Shown: piece by piece, positions 13,584-26,700 of the stretch
Numbering within the stretch: the first letter of the stretch is position 1
Layout: each line of letters starts with the position of its first letter
DNA from: Austropuccinia psidii
Lineage: Eukaryota > Basidiomycota > Pucciniomycetes > Pucciniales > Sphaerophragmiaceae
Assembly (NCBI GenBank): GCA_023105745.1
Contig: JALGQZ010000001.1
Location: 53,801,162 to 53,865,161 of the forward strand
Direction: 5' to 3'
DNA: 64,000 nucleotides
Position numbers and translations under genes: made by a program
Notes under the pieces: generated by a model
Database searches by the model: none
Seen by the model: only the letters and a program-made list of their open reading frames with translations
Told to the model about the DNA's origin: nothing

Positions 13584-15336
13584 TGTAAGGTTTGACTATG
13601 AAACAAGTCAGAATTACTAATATTTTCCTCATTTTACTGTGAATCTCCTAATTTTCAATTAATAATAAGATTTAAAATAATTATAATAACTATGAAATAA
13701 ATATTTATATTATTTAAGAAGAGTAAAATAATATAATAAAAGCATATATTGATATTTAATAATTAATATATTCTTGGAAATTTATCATTGCTGAAAAAAA
13801 ATGATAAATGCATTAATAATTGATATTTGATAAGAAATGTAAATCTATAGCAATAATGTTACCAATATTAAAGCTATATATTAATATAAATACTATTTAT
13901 ATTAATAATACAATTATTAAAAGTAATAATAAAGAGGAAATATCATAATAAGAGGAAATAACCTAATTTCAACACTTAAGATAATAATTTTGGATGTTTT
14001 TATGCCTAAAAAAATTAAATAAAACTTATTTAAATTTTATCTACAATAAGGAATAGTGAAGATTACAAATTTTACTATTTTCACATGGATTTAGAGAGCT
14101 TAGAAGAATTTAGCAAATTACAATAAATATTTGATGCAATCAAACATTGAATATTGATTACTATAAGATAAAGCTTTTGTCTTCAATAATATAAGAGTTT
14201 TACATTAAGGAATAGAGAAATTTACATTTTATTTATTGTTTTTATTTTTTTTGTTGCATCTGAGGGGGAAATAGAATGAGAAGGGTTCTCGTTGTAGTAT
14301 ATATCCTTCCTTCTACTGTCCAGATACCATCCAGTAGATTCTTACTGATGTTATACACTGGAATTTATCAGTAATTTAAGGTTTAATGATGATTACATCA
14401 TTATTACACCATTTTTTATAGTTATCACTAAAGCTCCATTTTAATGGCATCATAATATTGGAAAAAGAATTTTCTGTGGATTATAGTAGCTTTAAGCATA
14501 AAGTTCTGATATCCACCAGTTTTATATCTTATTAAACTGTTAATATTAAATCAAGATTAGAGGTATTTATCATAAATGATCATTTTTAAGCGTTGAGTTA
14601 AATTCTTAATAAAATTTAAGTTATTCATGTCAAATAAATTAAGATAGATAATTCTTATAGCATGGAATTTTATTAACAAGCTTCCAAGAGTATTTAATCA
14701 CATCATCAAAACTATCTTTTTGATTATTTTTCTTTTAACTACACTTTTCTGTTCAATTTACTATTTTAGACTTCAAAACATGGTCTCATGGGGTTTTTCC
14801 TTGAATATAATTCTAAAAATTATGTCATTCTTTGCTTATGAACCATTATAATCTGAATATCTACTTTCTTTGAGTTTGGACCACTTTTGATTTTAAGTGG
14901 TCAACAGCTATTTCTATTTTGCACAATATTCCTTTATGAGCTTTCACCTTGTTGATAAATTGCCAAATAAATTTTATATATTGGTAACTTGGTTTTTGAA
15001 TAGAATTTTGATTGTGTTTAATCCAAAGGATATGAGCTAAACACCATAAATATATGCACTGATCATAAAAGTGCATATATCCAGGTTATCTCAGTAAGTA
15101 TTGGGCTTGCAGACATGACATAAAATAGTAATTTATGTACTCTTTGATTGGAAATACATGGTATAATTTATTCAAAATGCTTATTAATTTGTCTTTGAGA
15201 TAATAAAAGATTTATCCTTTTTTATGGCATTATTACTTATCTCAAGATTATAATTTTAATTCTTCTTCTTAAAAAAAGTTCTTTAAAGTTGTTTTGTGAG
15301 CTTTTTGGATATGTGGTCATATCCTAAAGGCTCACA
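13584..15336 (-). repeat. 3' LTR of the gypsy element
   Basis: It aligns along its length with the copy at 21.95-23.72 kb. A diagnostic shared block is GTGCATATATCCAGG followed by TTATCTCAGTAAGTATTGG, along with TGCATCTGAGGGGGAA. On the minus strand it begins TGTGAGCC directly after the polypurine tract and ends near ACCTTACA. Substitutions and small indels separate it from the 5' LTR, so the insertion is old. Confidence 0.85.
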
Positions 15337-15348
15337 TTCCCTACCCCC
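15337..15348 (-). other. Polypurine tract of the gypsy element
   Basis: The minus strand reads GGGGGTAGGGAA immediately before the TGTGAG start of the 3' LTR. A purine run here primes plus-strand DNA synthesis in LTR retroelements, and it fixes this LTR boundary. Confidence 0.7.
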
Positions 15349-15479
15349 AAAAAAAGATTGTACCACAATCTGATATAGTTAATTGGGAATAATCCATTTC
15401 CCTACCTCTTCAATAGACCTTTTTAGTCTTGGAGCTCAATAATGCTTAATCCTCTTATTATTTAGGTCTTCTTTCATGT

Positions 15480-17250
15480 ATGAAACTTCTTAAAAAACAT
15501 CAGACTTAGTTATATCTTTCTCAAGTTGCTATTCATATTTTTAAGTATTGTTCCTGTATCTCACAAGGTATTCCCTCTCTTGCTGGTTTCTTGTCATCCT
15601 TATTTTAAGGACTTTCACAATTTACTTTTCTTCTCCTTCTTCCAGAGGGGAAATTTCAAGTGGTGGTTAATTTCTTAGGGGGAATAATTCCTGCTCACTT
15701 GAATTGTAAGCTTTAATTATACTTCCAGAGAAAGCTGGGTTCTTGCTCATTAATTCACCTGTTAGAGCCAGTTTCACAGCATTAGGGCCTGGTAGGGCTC
15801 TTATTAAAAAGGGTGCTGAAAAGGAATCTTCTCATTTCTTCATTCCTTTAATGTTATTTAATTTTAAAGTTGATACTAAGACTAAGTCTCCTATTTTAAA
15901 GCCAGGTGGCTTGTAAATTCTGTCCCATCCTTCTTTTGCATATTTAAAATAATCTTGCATAGATCTAATGTCTTGCTTTATCAAGCAGTATATTAAGCCT
16001 TCTTTCTGTTTATTTCATATCAATAAAGTACTTGTTAAGGGTTTCATAAGTTAGTCTTGGATTCCAAACTTTTTCTAAAAATTCAGGTGTTTTACAAGTT
16101 GATTACTGAATTGAGGTCCTATATACCAGTTCAAAAGCTGGTAGCAGAGTACATCAATCATGGATAAAGCCATCAGAGTCTTTGAATTCTATGCCATAAG
16201 CACAGAATCTTCTTACAATTTCTTTCAGAGCTTGTATCATTCTTGCTTCCATTTCATCTGTCTCAGAATAATAGGATGATGAGAATGAAAATTTTGTTCC
16301 AAACAAATTATGGAGATTTGTCCATAAGGCTGAAGTGGAATTGGGTTCTCTATCACTTATGATATTTTGGAATAAGCCTGTATGGCTAACAGCTCTATTT
16401 AATGTTATTATGGCTATTTCCATATATTTGTCATCTTTGTGACATGGTAAGAACCTTGGGGTTTTTCTGTACCTATAAACTAACACTTGGCATGCATTAA
16501 AAATTCTATCTCCTCCTGGGGTAGAGCTGTTACCCAATCCATGTGAAATATCTCTCATGGGGATCTTGGCTCCTGGATTTGGATTGTCATTCCAAATTAA
16601 TTTCCTGTGGCTCTGTTTGATTTTTGTAATCTTTTACAAGTTTGGCAATATTCTGAAAGATCTTTTCTGCAATTTCTCCACCAAGATGAGGTTTTTACTC
16701 TTTCTAGTATTCTATCTTCTGAGATATGTCCAAAAAAAAAACATGGAATTCATGTAGTGTAGTGCTTATTAAAAATCTAAATGTTAGGTTCAGAACACAT
16801 GTATGTTTTGTTCTATGATAAATAATTCCATGAAGCAGGTGAAATCTTCCTTCATCATATCCTTCTTCCATATTTCATCTGGTTTGGAATAAAATGATTG
16901 GTCCTTGTAGTATTTCATAAGGAGTTGGCATATAATATGGAAATTTTTGTTCATATTACAGCTTTCTTTAATTTGGTTAAAGAATTATGTGCCAATGTCT
17001 GTGGCACCTATTCCTTCTATAGGATGTTCTTGCGGTACCTATGCTGGAGTTTCAGGTGTATTTGCTAAATATCATCTGCTTAGACCATCTGCATTTTTGT
17101 GAATATTTTGAGATGTATTGAATATAGTCATATTTCCTCTTTATGATATCAACCTTTCATCTTAACATATTTATATTTGGTGTTTTTATTTTTAATAATG
17201 ATTTCACAGAATTACAGTCTTCAATAACATCAAAGAATGTTCCATCTAAG
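15480..17250 (-). pseudogene. Integrase and C-terminal chromodomain-like region of Pol
   Basis: In coding order there is an HHCC-region relic (GHISEDRILERVKT, then EYCQTC), the core block HMDWVTALP with the first catalytic Asp, NIISDREP with the second, and YYSETDEMEARMIQ, where the third catalytic residue, normally Glu in the QTDGxxER block, is Ala. A clean 134-codon frame covers 16154-16558. Towards 15.5 kb come FKIGDLVLVSTL and a chromodomain-like QEREYLVRYRN block. Stops and shifts interrupt nearly every section. Integrase would join the cDNA to chromosomal DNA; this one lacks its active site. Confidence 0.85.
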
Positions 17251-17278
17251 TAATAGTGTAGCTTTTCTAAATCCCACA

Positions 17279-18473
17279 TTAAGAAAAGACATTACATTTG
17301 GCTTGCTCTATACCTTGCTTCTGTTGGCTTAATTTGTCTTGAAATAAGGAAAATTGGTCCTTCAACAGCTTGTCATTCATACTTTGTGTTTGGTGTAGTG
17401 CAGCACCTAATCCTTCTCCAAAAGCATCAAGGTAAAATTTGAAAGATAATTTACAATATGGAAACAAGAGAAAGGGGGCATTTTTGAGTGCTTTTTTTAG
17501 TTCCTCATATTCCTTAAATATATCTTCAGTTACTTCATAGACAGTCTGTTGGTCACAGAGTTTGTTCAAAGATTTTGCTATTTTTGCAAAGTGTTTTATA
17601 TATTTTCTGTAATATCCAGAAAATCCTAAGAATGATGGCATTTTTTTTCTTAGTTTGGGGCATTGATTTCAGCAGTACTTATTCTACTTTGTTTTCATCT
17701 ATTCCTAAACTCAGTCCAGATACAATATGTCCCAGTACTTTTAGTTCAATATGTGAAAAATGACATTTTTTCAAGGAGATGTTTATATTCACTTGTACTT
17801 TTTTGTGTGATAATCTTTCAAGTCTTTTCAGGTAATTTTCACAATTTTCTTCACAAACTAAGATATCATTGATTTAGATAATTATCCATCCCTCTGATAG
17901 CTCTTCAGGGAACATGGTATTTATCATTGTTTGATAATGGGAAGGGGAAATTTTTATACCAAAAGGAATTCTTAGGTATTCATATATGCCACAGTGGACT
18001 TTTATCATTAGTAGCTTTCTGGAATAATATTTTGAGACATTTTTATGGAAGCCTTTCAGAGAATCCATAGATGTAATGAGCTTAGCTTGTAACAATTGTG
18101 TTAATTTCACATGAATTCTAGGTATTGGATATCTATCAGGGATGGTATAAGTATTTAAAGCTCTAAAGCTCCCTAACATCCTTGATTTACCATCATGCCA
18201 GGATATGATAGCAGGTGTACTAACCTCTACCTGCTCATTATGTCCTACTTTCTTTAAAGCCCCTAGGTTGATTATTTCTTTAATGTGTACCTCTAAGGCT
18301 TTTCTAGCTCTTGTGCTAGCTGTGTAAGCTGGTCTTCGTAAGACAGATGAATAAGGTTTTTCTAGATTGAGGATAATTTCTACCTCATGTCTAATAATAG
18401 CACCCAGTGGCTCTTTGTCAGTTGCAAAGGCATGTTTGTACTTATATAAGATATTAATGAGTTCTTCCTTCAT
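17279..18473 (-). pseudogene. Reverse transcriptase and start of RNase H
   Basis: A 199-codon open frame (17874-18473) carries the fingers and palm of a Ty3/gypsy RT, including LRRPAYTAS, FRALNTYTIPDRYPIPR, CGIYEYLRIPFGIKISP and a final EELSEGW. The catalytic Y-x-D-D box follows at once but reads stop-Ile-Asn-Asp, so the Tyr codon is TAA and the first Asp is Asn (17868-17876). After another stop the connection domain ([23 protein letters not shown]) and the RNase H start ([15 protein letters not shown]) lie in a 120-codon frame at 17279-17641. The rest of RNase H toward 17.0 kb is unreadable. It is non-functional. Confidence 0.9.
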
Positions 18474-18479
18474 TTATTC

Positions 18480-18975
18480 TATCAATTCTTGATTTGATTC
18501 TGCCTCTATTAGTTTTCACTTTTGAATAAGTTTTTTATGTTCTTTTGTATTCATTTTTTATGAAAGTAATTTGGTTTTGTTATTTAAGATTCCAAATTTT
18601 TGTCTTTTACTTTCCCCAACAGTAAAATATCTATCTTTTTGGTTAGAAATATCTATGCCATAGATTGATAAGTAATCATTTCCAAGTATGAAATGGTTAC
18701 TGGTGTAGTTATCCATTACTAAGAATTCTACTTTAATTCTTATAAGTTAAGAAGGATGTGGAAAAATTAATGTTAAGTAAATTATTTGGAGGGGCTTCAT
18801 GCTTTCACTTGCACTACTAAATCTAACCCCTTTTCTTGGTATGAGTTTATCTTCCCAATCTGGTATAAGTCTTTGTAAATAATTCTTTCAAATACAGGTG
18901 AAGTATGCTTCTGTGTCAAGATGTATATCTTTCTCTTCATTGTTTAGCATAAAAATAATTATACTTTATTTTCAA
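18480..18975 (-). pseudogene. Retropepsin-like protease of the gypsy element
   Basis: In coding order the relic reads KDIHLDTEA, then SNHFILGNDYLSIYGIDIS and DRYFTVGESKRQKFG. The active-site triad of retroviral-type aspartic proteases, D-T/S-G, is D-T-E here (18909-18917), explained by a single GGA to GAA change. The Asp itself remains. In the parent element this protease would cut Gag-Pol. It merges into the RT relic with no clear break. Confidence 0.75.
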
Positions 18976-20900
18976 GCAGTATAGCCCATTACTTTTTCAG
19001 GTTTGGTTCTATGCAATGTGGCATCTTGTATATTTGTAATACATGTATCAGATTCTCTCACCTGTGGTAAATTTGAGTTTACAAACAGTAATTTATATAT
19101 ATCTCATCACTTTCAGAGGTTTCTGATTATTTAATAAATATCTCAGAATAGGATTATTCTTCTTTGTCATTGTGGTCTTCTTTTTCAACAATCTCATTGA
19201 TTTTTGCCCTTTGAAGACAATTTTTGGCTGAGTGTGCAATACAACCACATTTATACCTTTTCTTTGCTCAATCATTTTATTGGGTTTGAAAAGTTCTTTT
19301 GCTATGTCTTTATTAATATATGTTTTTTTGGAATTTTTATTTCCAACATTTTCCATTTTCTTTCAATTTTTGTACTTGTCACTATTTCCTCTTTTGTGGA
19401 GCATTTTTCTCCGCATCTTCTTCTCAGGGAATTTTATAGTGTAACTTCACATTTTTTGAGTATTTTTGTATGCACCATTCTCTGTGACATCTCTAGATAT
19501 AATTCATTTGATCTTTCAGCTTGTCTTAAGAACCAATATAAAGGTTTATCTTTTTGTGGGTCAAAGAAGGAGTCTCAAATGCATTTTCTATTTTATACCC
19601 CCAGGCATCATTTTCCCACCTGGTGATTATTTCATTTTTCAGCCAAAACTGGGTATTTTTTCCATTTGTTTGTATTTTGCCATAATAACATCTTCTTTTG
19701 AAGATTTTTCAGATAAAGAATGAAATCCTTCAGTGATTTATTCATCTGGTATGGCATAATCTTCTTGAAACATGTCAATTTTTTTAATAAATGACATGTG
19801 GTCATATTCACCTCCTACTACGAATGTTGACCATTCTTTATATTGGGGTGCTTCTTTTATTAGGACTTTATTTTTTCTAGATGACTTAAGTCTTTCATAA
19901 AGGAATTTTTTACTTTCCCTTTTGGTTGAACTGGACTTCTTATGTGGGAAAATGGGGTGGATAACTTTGGATTATTTAAGTTATCCTAAATCGTTTTATC
20001 CATTTTCTCACCTATGAGACTTATTTCACATTGAATATCATCCTTAATATTAATTGTTGCTTCATCACTCCTTTCTAAATGATCCAGAATGAGTTTTTGG
20101 CTGGATGAAGTCTTTTCTTTGAGTTTTCAACAGAAATGGACGATTTGTTTAGTTATTCTGTTATGTTGTCAACACTTTGGTCATAATTCATTATCCAAGT
20201 TTTTTCTTTGATATCTCTTATGTAATTATGAAATTTTTGCTGTAATTTTATTAATTTTTGAGTGTTTTCAATTCAAATCTTTGGATTATTATTTTCAACC
20301 ATAAACTTAATATGTTCTATTTCTTTTTTATTTTGTACAGAAATTTTGGTTGAAGATAATATACTTCTGTTTATTTCTTTTAATGATAATAGAATTTGTT
20401 AAATGTCTTTTAGTGGTAAGATACTACTTTTGATTTCTAATAAAGTATTTACAACATCAGGAGAAAAATTTATTTCTTTGTAAAAGATGGGTTTCTCATT
20501 CTTTGCTCCTCTTTGTCCTTTATTTGAATTAAGTATCTGGCCATGTTGGAGACATTTTCCATGGAATATTTTTTTATTCTTGATATATTTTAAATGAGGA
20601 AATATGGCTTATTCCAGCATTTTTTCTTGTGCTTCTTCCCTTCTTGGGGAGGCTGGTTGGCTTGTGGATTTCTGGTAAAAGATACTTGGGTTTTTTCCTT
20701 GCTTTCTTCTTGCTTTTTGTTGTGCCATTTATTTATCATTTTGATTTGAGGTTTGGATGATAGTGGATTCCATCCATTGGAGTATCTAGCTATTTCCTCC
20801 TATTTCAGGACCGTTCTGAGGAGGTGTCAGGAGTTCGTCACTCCTTTGTGGAGTTGTGGAAGCATTTACCAGTCTTTGTCTTTGAAAACTGTGTAATACT
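18976..20900 (-). pseudogene. Gag relic with zinc-knuckle remnant
   Basis: Recognisable pieces in coding order are a lysine/glutamine-rich N-terminus near 20.7 kb, a capsid-like YDHMSFIKKIDMFQEDYAIPDE segment (split here across words) near 19.78 kb, and CGCIAHSAKNC near 19.23 kb, a CCHC knuckle that has lost its first Cys. It is followed by the acidic EIVEKEDHNDKEE stretch. An open frame at 19093-19356 on the same strand is in another phase, so the gene is frameshifted. Gag would package the element RNA. Confidence 0.7.
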
Positions 20901-21169
20901 GTTTGTACTGGCTCATGTAGATGTCTATCTGGGCCCTCTGAATGTTATTTTTCTCTGTTTGAATGACTCATACTTGGTTCTAATTCATGCTCAAAGATAA
21001 TGGGAACTTCAGGGACTTTCCTTGGGCATATGGCACCTCCTTGTGTGGATTCTGTTCCACTGGGGATTTTGCCCTTTCTTTTCCCTTTTGTGGAATCATT
21101 TTTACTTCTGAACCCACCCCCCTGATTGGATGGTGTATTGGGAACCTCTTCTAGTAGTCATGTTGAAAA

Positions 21170-21312
21170 ATACAGAGAAAATAGAGAGAAAATGAAGGGA
21201 AAATAAAAAGAAAATAAAAAGAAAATAAAGAGAAAATGAAGAGAAAATAAAGAGAAAATAAAGAGAAAATAAAGAGAAAATAAAGAGAAAATAAAGAGAA
21301 AATATAAAGAAA
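21170..21312. repeat. Microsatellite-like array of an 11-bp unit
   Basis: The unit AAAGAGAAAAT and close variants (GAAGAGAAAAT, AAAAAGAAAAT) are repeated about twelve times without interruption, with the purest units in the middle. The array lies between the gag relic and the 5' LTR of the gypsy element, in its leader. It is probably a replication-slippage expansion after insertion. Confidence 0.9.
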
Positions 21313-21929
21313 ATTAGAAAAAAATCCTTTTATGGAAATTTGAGAGAGGTACTCACCTTCAGAGTCCTGAATGGTGGCTCCTGAAAAAACTAATTTCTTA
21401 GCTTTTCTTTTATTAGTAATTACTGGTGTTCAAGAGCTTTGGAAAGTTTCTTCCACAAATCTTCCAGCAATGATTTTATTGTCCTCTTTTGGGTTATTTT
21501 CAAGCACTAAAATAGAAAGATAAATAAATGTCTTTTTTTAGAAGTCTTATTATAGAAATATATGGTTATTCCCACACAAACAATTTCTTTTTATCTTTTT
21601 ATATAAGAGAAATGAGTAGAAAAAAAAGGTTTTTGTTTTTATTTGCTTTTTTTGTTTTTTTAATTTATGAATAATAAAAAATACTATGATTCTTTTTGAT
21701 TAAATCATAGTATAAATTTATATTTTAAATTACTAGATTCACTCAAAGAAAGGTCTTGAAAGTCTAAGGATGTTAAAAACAATGTTTAAGACAATACTAT
21801 CACTTTTCAAATGCTTCAATAGCTCTTATAATCAATAAATATAAAATATTATATAATTTTATGATTATAAATATAACTTATTATTGGATAAAACCAAATT
21901 GAATCTTCTTAAAAGGTCTTTCAAGTAAA

Positions 21930-21950
21930 TATCACATACAGGACCCCAAA
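21930..21950 (-). other. Candidate primer binding site of the gypsy element
   Basis: Directly inside the 5' LTR the minus strand reads TTTGGGGTCCTGTATG. A TGG-containing sequence at this place would pair with the CCA end of a tRNA, but I cannot assign the tRNA, and the copy has mutated. Confidence 0.35.
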
Positions 21951-23718
21951 TTTAAGGCTTGACTATGAAACAATAAGTAAAAAAACCAATATTTTATGTA
22001 TTGTAATCTCAATTTCCTAATTCTTAATTAATAATAAGATTCAAAATGACTAGAAATAATTACAACAACTATGGTGTAAATATTTATATTATTTAAAAAG
22101 ACTGAAATAATATAATAAAGTAGATATATTGATATTTGATAGCTAATATAGTCATGGCAATTTACTATTGCTTCAAAAAATAAGAAATTCCTGAATAATT
22201 TTTTTTAATAATAAATCAAATCTTATAGCCATATTATCACCAATATTAAAGCTATATATTGATAATGAAATTATTAAAAATAATAATAAAGAGAAAATAT
22301 TATGAGAAGAGAAAATAACCTACCTTTAACAATTAACATAATAATTATGGATGTTTTTGTGCCTAAGAATGTAAATACAACTCAATTAAATTGTATTTAC
22401 AATAAAAAAGAGGGAGAATTACAACTTTCACTATTTCTAGGTGGATCAAGAGATTTTAACAGAAATCAACAAATTACAATAGAATATTGATGTAATAAAA
22501 TATAAAGTAGTGATTTATATAAGATAAAGCTTTGGTCTTTGATAATATAAGAGTTTTATATTGAAGAATAAAGAAATTTACCTTTTATTGTATTTGTTGC
22601 ATCTGAGGGGGAAAAAAGGAATAAGACGTGGTCTTATAGTAAATATCCCTACTTATAGTGACCAGATACTCTCTAGTAGATTTGTTATGATGTTATCCAC
22701 TGGAATTTATCAGTAATTTAAGGTTTGGTGATGATTAAGTCATCATTAAAACTTCTTATCTCATTATTACACTACTTTTGAGAGTTATCACTATAACTCA
22801 AATTTCATTACATCATAATCTTAGAAAATGATTTATTTTTGTGAATTATAGTAATTTTTATCATGGAATACTAATATCCACCAGCTTTCTCTTTTATTCA
22901 ACTGTTAAGCTTAAAGCAAGATTAGGGTTATTGATGAGAAGTGATTATTTTGAAGCCTTAACTTTGATCTTTAAGAACATATGTTATTCACCCTAAAGAC
23001 ATTAATAGAGATAATTCTGATAGCATGGAATGTTCTTAATAAGCTTACAAGATTACTTCATTACATCATTAAAAGTTTCTTTTGATGATTTTTCTTGTAA
23101 CTCCACTTTTCTGTTGAAATCTACTATTTTAGACTTCAAACCATGATTTCATGGGGTTGTGCCTTGAATACAATCCTAAACACTATGTTATTTTTTACTT
23201 ATGAGGCAGTGGAATCTGAATGATTATTTTTTTCAAGTTTGGACCACATTTTATTTCAAGTGGTAAACAGATATTGCTATTTTGCCCAATATCCCCTTAT
23301 AAGTTTTAGCCTTGTTGATAGCTTTCCAAATAAAGTTTATATCTTCATTATTAAGGTTATTTATTGGTAAATTCCCTTTTTGAATAAGCTCTTATGATGT
23401 GTAATTCAAAATATATGAGCTAAAGGCCATGAATATATGCACTGATCATCAAAGTGCATATATCCAGGTTATCTCAGTAAGTATTGGTTTTACAGATATG
23501 ACATAGAAGAGTCACATATGTATTCTTTGATGGTAAATCTAATTTTGTAATTAATTTCACATCTTTATTCACTGGTTTGTGACATAATCAATAATTTATT
23601 TTTCTATGGCATTTTTACTTATTTTAAGATTATAATTTTAATTCTTATTATTAAAATAATTTTTTTAGAGTTTATTTTTGACCTTTTAAAATGTGCTCAT
23701 GTCTCAAATGCTTAAGCA
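21951..23718 (-). repeat. 5' LTR of the gypsy element
   Basis: It is homologous to the copy at 13.58-15.34 kb in the same orientation, with common blocks around CTTGACTATGAAAC, GCATCTGAGGGGGAA and CATATATCCAGGTTATCTC. The outer end corresponds to the CTCACA end of the other LTR but has drifted to TTAAGCA. In an active copy it would hold the promoter. The small open frame at 22302-22490 is inside the LTR and is probably fortuitous. Confidence 0.85.
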
Positions 23719-26700
23719 GTTACTAAAAGAGAGATTAAAAGTGAGAAATATTTGATTTGAGGTTTTGAATCTATATCATTATCTATATATCGATTTAGAA
23801 GATTTCCAATTAATTTTTTGGGGGTTTATCTCAAATTTAAGCTATTTCATCAGTATCTTTGTCAGTAATATTTTTTCTGAAAGACTTATAATTGGGCTTT
23901 ATTATTATTTTTTTTCAAAAATATTTGAGTCCTTCAAAATTTTATCAAGAAGCCTGATAACTATTGATAATTATATTCCTTCTCATAAGATCTGGAGAGT
24001 TCTCAATGGTCCAATAATTCAAAACATTTTGAAATAATAGGGTAATGAACTTTGAAACTTGATGAAATTATTTATTATGGGGGTATTAATTATCCACAAA
24101 AAACAATACCTATATCTAACTTGTAGTAAATTATAGTTATTATTAAAGAGGAATTCATGAGAGAAGCATTGGTGATCAGTTTTGGGAAAAATTATTATAA
24201 AGTCTAAAACCCAAATAAAAATGAGATTATTTAATATCTCTGCACAAATGCAGGACCCAATAAATTGAAGACCAGATTTATTGATCAAAATACATACATT
24301 TTTAACTAAAATGAAGCATTTCAAATTATAAAAGCTAATTATTCACAAAGTGGGAGACTCTTATATGATTATTAATATATCATATAGAATAATATTATTT
24401 AGAGCTCAGGTACTATCTTTCATAAGAATTTCTAAAGTTTCAAATATATTTTTTTCTTTGAGGATTGGGGAATACTTTTACATTTAATATTTCATTTTTC
24501 TATTTAATTCAGTTTTGTATTTAAGCCCCATTTATCAAAGAGGTTTTGAAAACCCTTCTTGATAACTTCAGACTTTTTAACCACTTTTAATGAAGTGAAT
24601 AGTGAAAATAGCTATTTGTTTTCAAATAATTTTGGAAAAAATATAAAATTGAAGAACTGCAACAACTTTTTGGATTTGATTATAATTTCATATTAAATTA
24701 TAATAAGCTTTATCAGAAGATTTGAATTTAGCTTTGGAATAAAGAAGTCACCAAAAATTCCGATTTTGAATTATTTTATACCTTAATATGTAGGTAATGG
24801 TATTTAACTTCAAACCTTATTAATGGATTTGAAAAACAGTCTCATACCATATATATTTATATCTTCCTTTATGAGGAGCACAAAGTGCTATATTATTTGA
24901 ATTCTTCCACTTTTTTGATAATAGAAGTATCATTAAATCTTATACTAATGTACTTTTAGAAATTTTTCTTGCATTTATTCTGAGAAATTCAATTATTTAA
25001 CAAATGTTTTGAGGAAAAATCTTAAAGTTTAATATTGAATACGAATATCTTAATTGGAAAGAAAGTTTCATTTGGGGGTGGAATTGTATTCACTGGAAAA
25101 TGGATGAAGTATAGATTCCACAGAATATCAGATAGTTATTATCATAATCATATTAATTATAAAATACCTATATGAAATGAGAAGTATTCAATTTCAATTT
25201 ACCCCATATCCTATTTTTTCGTACTTATCTTTTGAATATCACATGATCTCAGATTCTCATTCTTTACAAGTATGGAATAAAATAACGCATAATTTTTTGA
25301 TTCAGGTCACATCTGGTATCATTTTAGAGATAAATGAGGAAAGAATAGAAATCCTTTAGCTTATTCCTATTAATATTCATTTGAGGCATGTTAGATTTTG
25401 TTTTTCAATATATTCTTATTTATTTCAAATACGTCAATTCTAATTTTCATGGGGGCTTTCAGAGTCAATGAATGATATTTTTGATTCCATAAGTTCTTAG
25501 TTTCTCAATGGCCTCATCAGTAAGCTCAAGAGGATTCCTCTTTTTAATCATGAATCAATTTGTTATTCAGGATATACCACATATTTTCCAATAATGGCGC
25601 CCATATTCTTTCCCCAATACAAATAATAATTTCATTTTAACTATATAAACTCAGGAACTGAATGAGAAAATTGATGGTGGCTCTAACTTCTTGTTAGCTT
25701 TCAGGTAAGATTATATGGGTGCAAAGGTAGGTTATAAATTTAATCCTTATTATAAATTCTAAAAAAATGTCAATTACCATTTTGATATTTCTCCAAATAT
25801 GTATAAAATCACACTATTTATCATCAAATTAACTGATACAATTGGAATGATATATTATAAAAAAATGGATTAAGAACTTGAAATATATTTATATCAAACA
25901 TTTTTATTTCTAATAATATATTGTTAAAAATTGTTTGAATAATAGCTTTCTCAATAAATGAGATTAAATATTAGTAAAGCATATCCAATCGTCAATTAAA
26001 TCAGTTTCTACCAGATTAAATTTCTAATTCTGATAATTTAAGGGTTCTATCTGATCTTATGTTCATTATTTGAGCTGAAAAATTCCCAATAAAGTAATAT
26101 TAAACTCAGCATTTATAATAAATGTGTATTTTTTGATATTCATTATTCAAAGAATAGGATGAAAGCTTCATTAACTGAATTAATAATAATTTTTAGCTGT
26201 AATGGATCTTTTGGAGTGAGAAATGTGGGGTTTTTGATTCTTATGCCTAAAAGGGGTTCTCCAGAGAAAAATGAGAAATCTTATGAATAAACTGTAAAGG
26301 GAAAACACCACGGAATCATAAAAAACTGTATTCAAAGGTACAAAATACTGACTATTCCAGAGATTAAATTTGAAATATAATATAGGGGTCAAATTTAATA
26401 ATTGGTAAAAAAATATAATCAAAACTTCTGTCTGATTGTATGATTATATGAGATCTACGGAAAAGTGTATTCTTAATAGGCTAGGTGTTTGATATAAAAG
26501 TATGAATGAGAAAATCTCTTGAAATGATACTATGTTCAAATAGCTTATATTTACCATAAAGTAATTTTTGATTTGGGCTCAATATGCAGAAACACATGAT
26601 TCTGATTTTCCATTAAATATTGAAAATAATAGAAGAGATCTTTGTAGGAACATCTGGAACAAATTTTCTTCAATTTATATATCCAGTAAACTCTTCTAAG

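Larger units (their letters stand above)
13584..23718 (-). mobile_element. Ty3/gypsy LTR retrotransposon, chromovirus-like, degenerate
   Basis: Two long direct repeats flank, on the minus strand, the order gag, protease, reverse transcriptase, RNase H, integrase and a chromodomain-like tail. This order defines Ty3/gypsy, and the tail suggests a chromovirus-type element. A polypurine tract abuts the 3' LTR, whose minus-strand start is the canonical TG. No matching 5-bp target duplication is visible at the chosen ends. The protein segments look like a family that is very abundant in Austropuccinia. Each enzymatic domain has lost one or more key residues, so the copy is dead; the LTRs have also diverged a good deal. 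Confidence 0.9.

Noticed and set aside
19204..19626. 140-codon plus-strand frame, hydrophobic
   Set aside because: Antisense to the gag relic of the gypsy element; T-rich shadow frame.
13556..23723. Target-site duplication of the gypsy element
   Set aside because: The five bases outside the chosen LTR ends (AACTT and GTTAC) do not match, and small shifts of the ends did not help.
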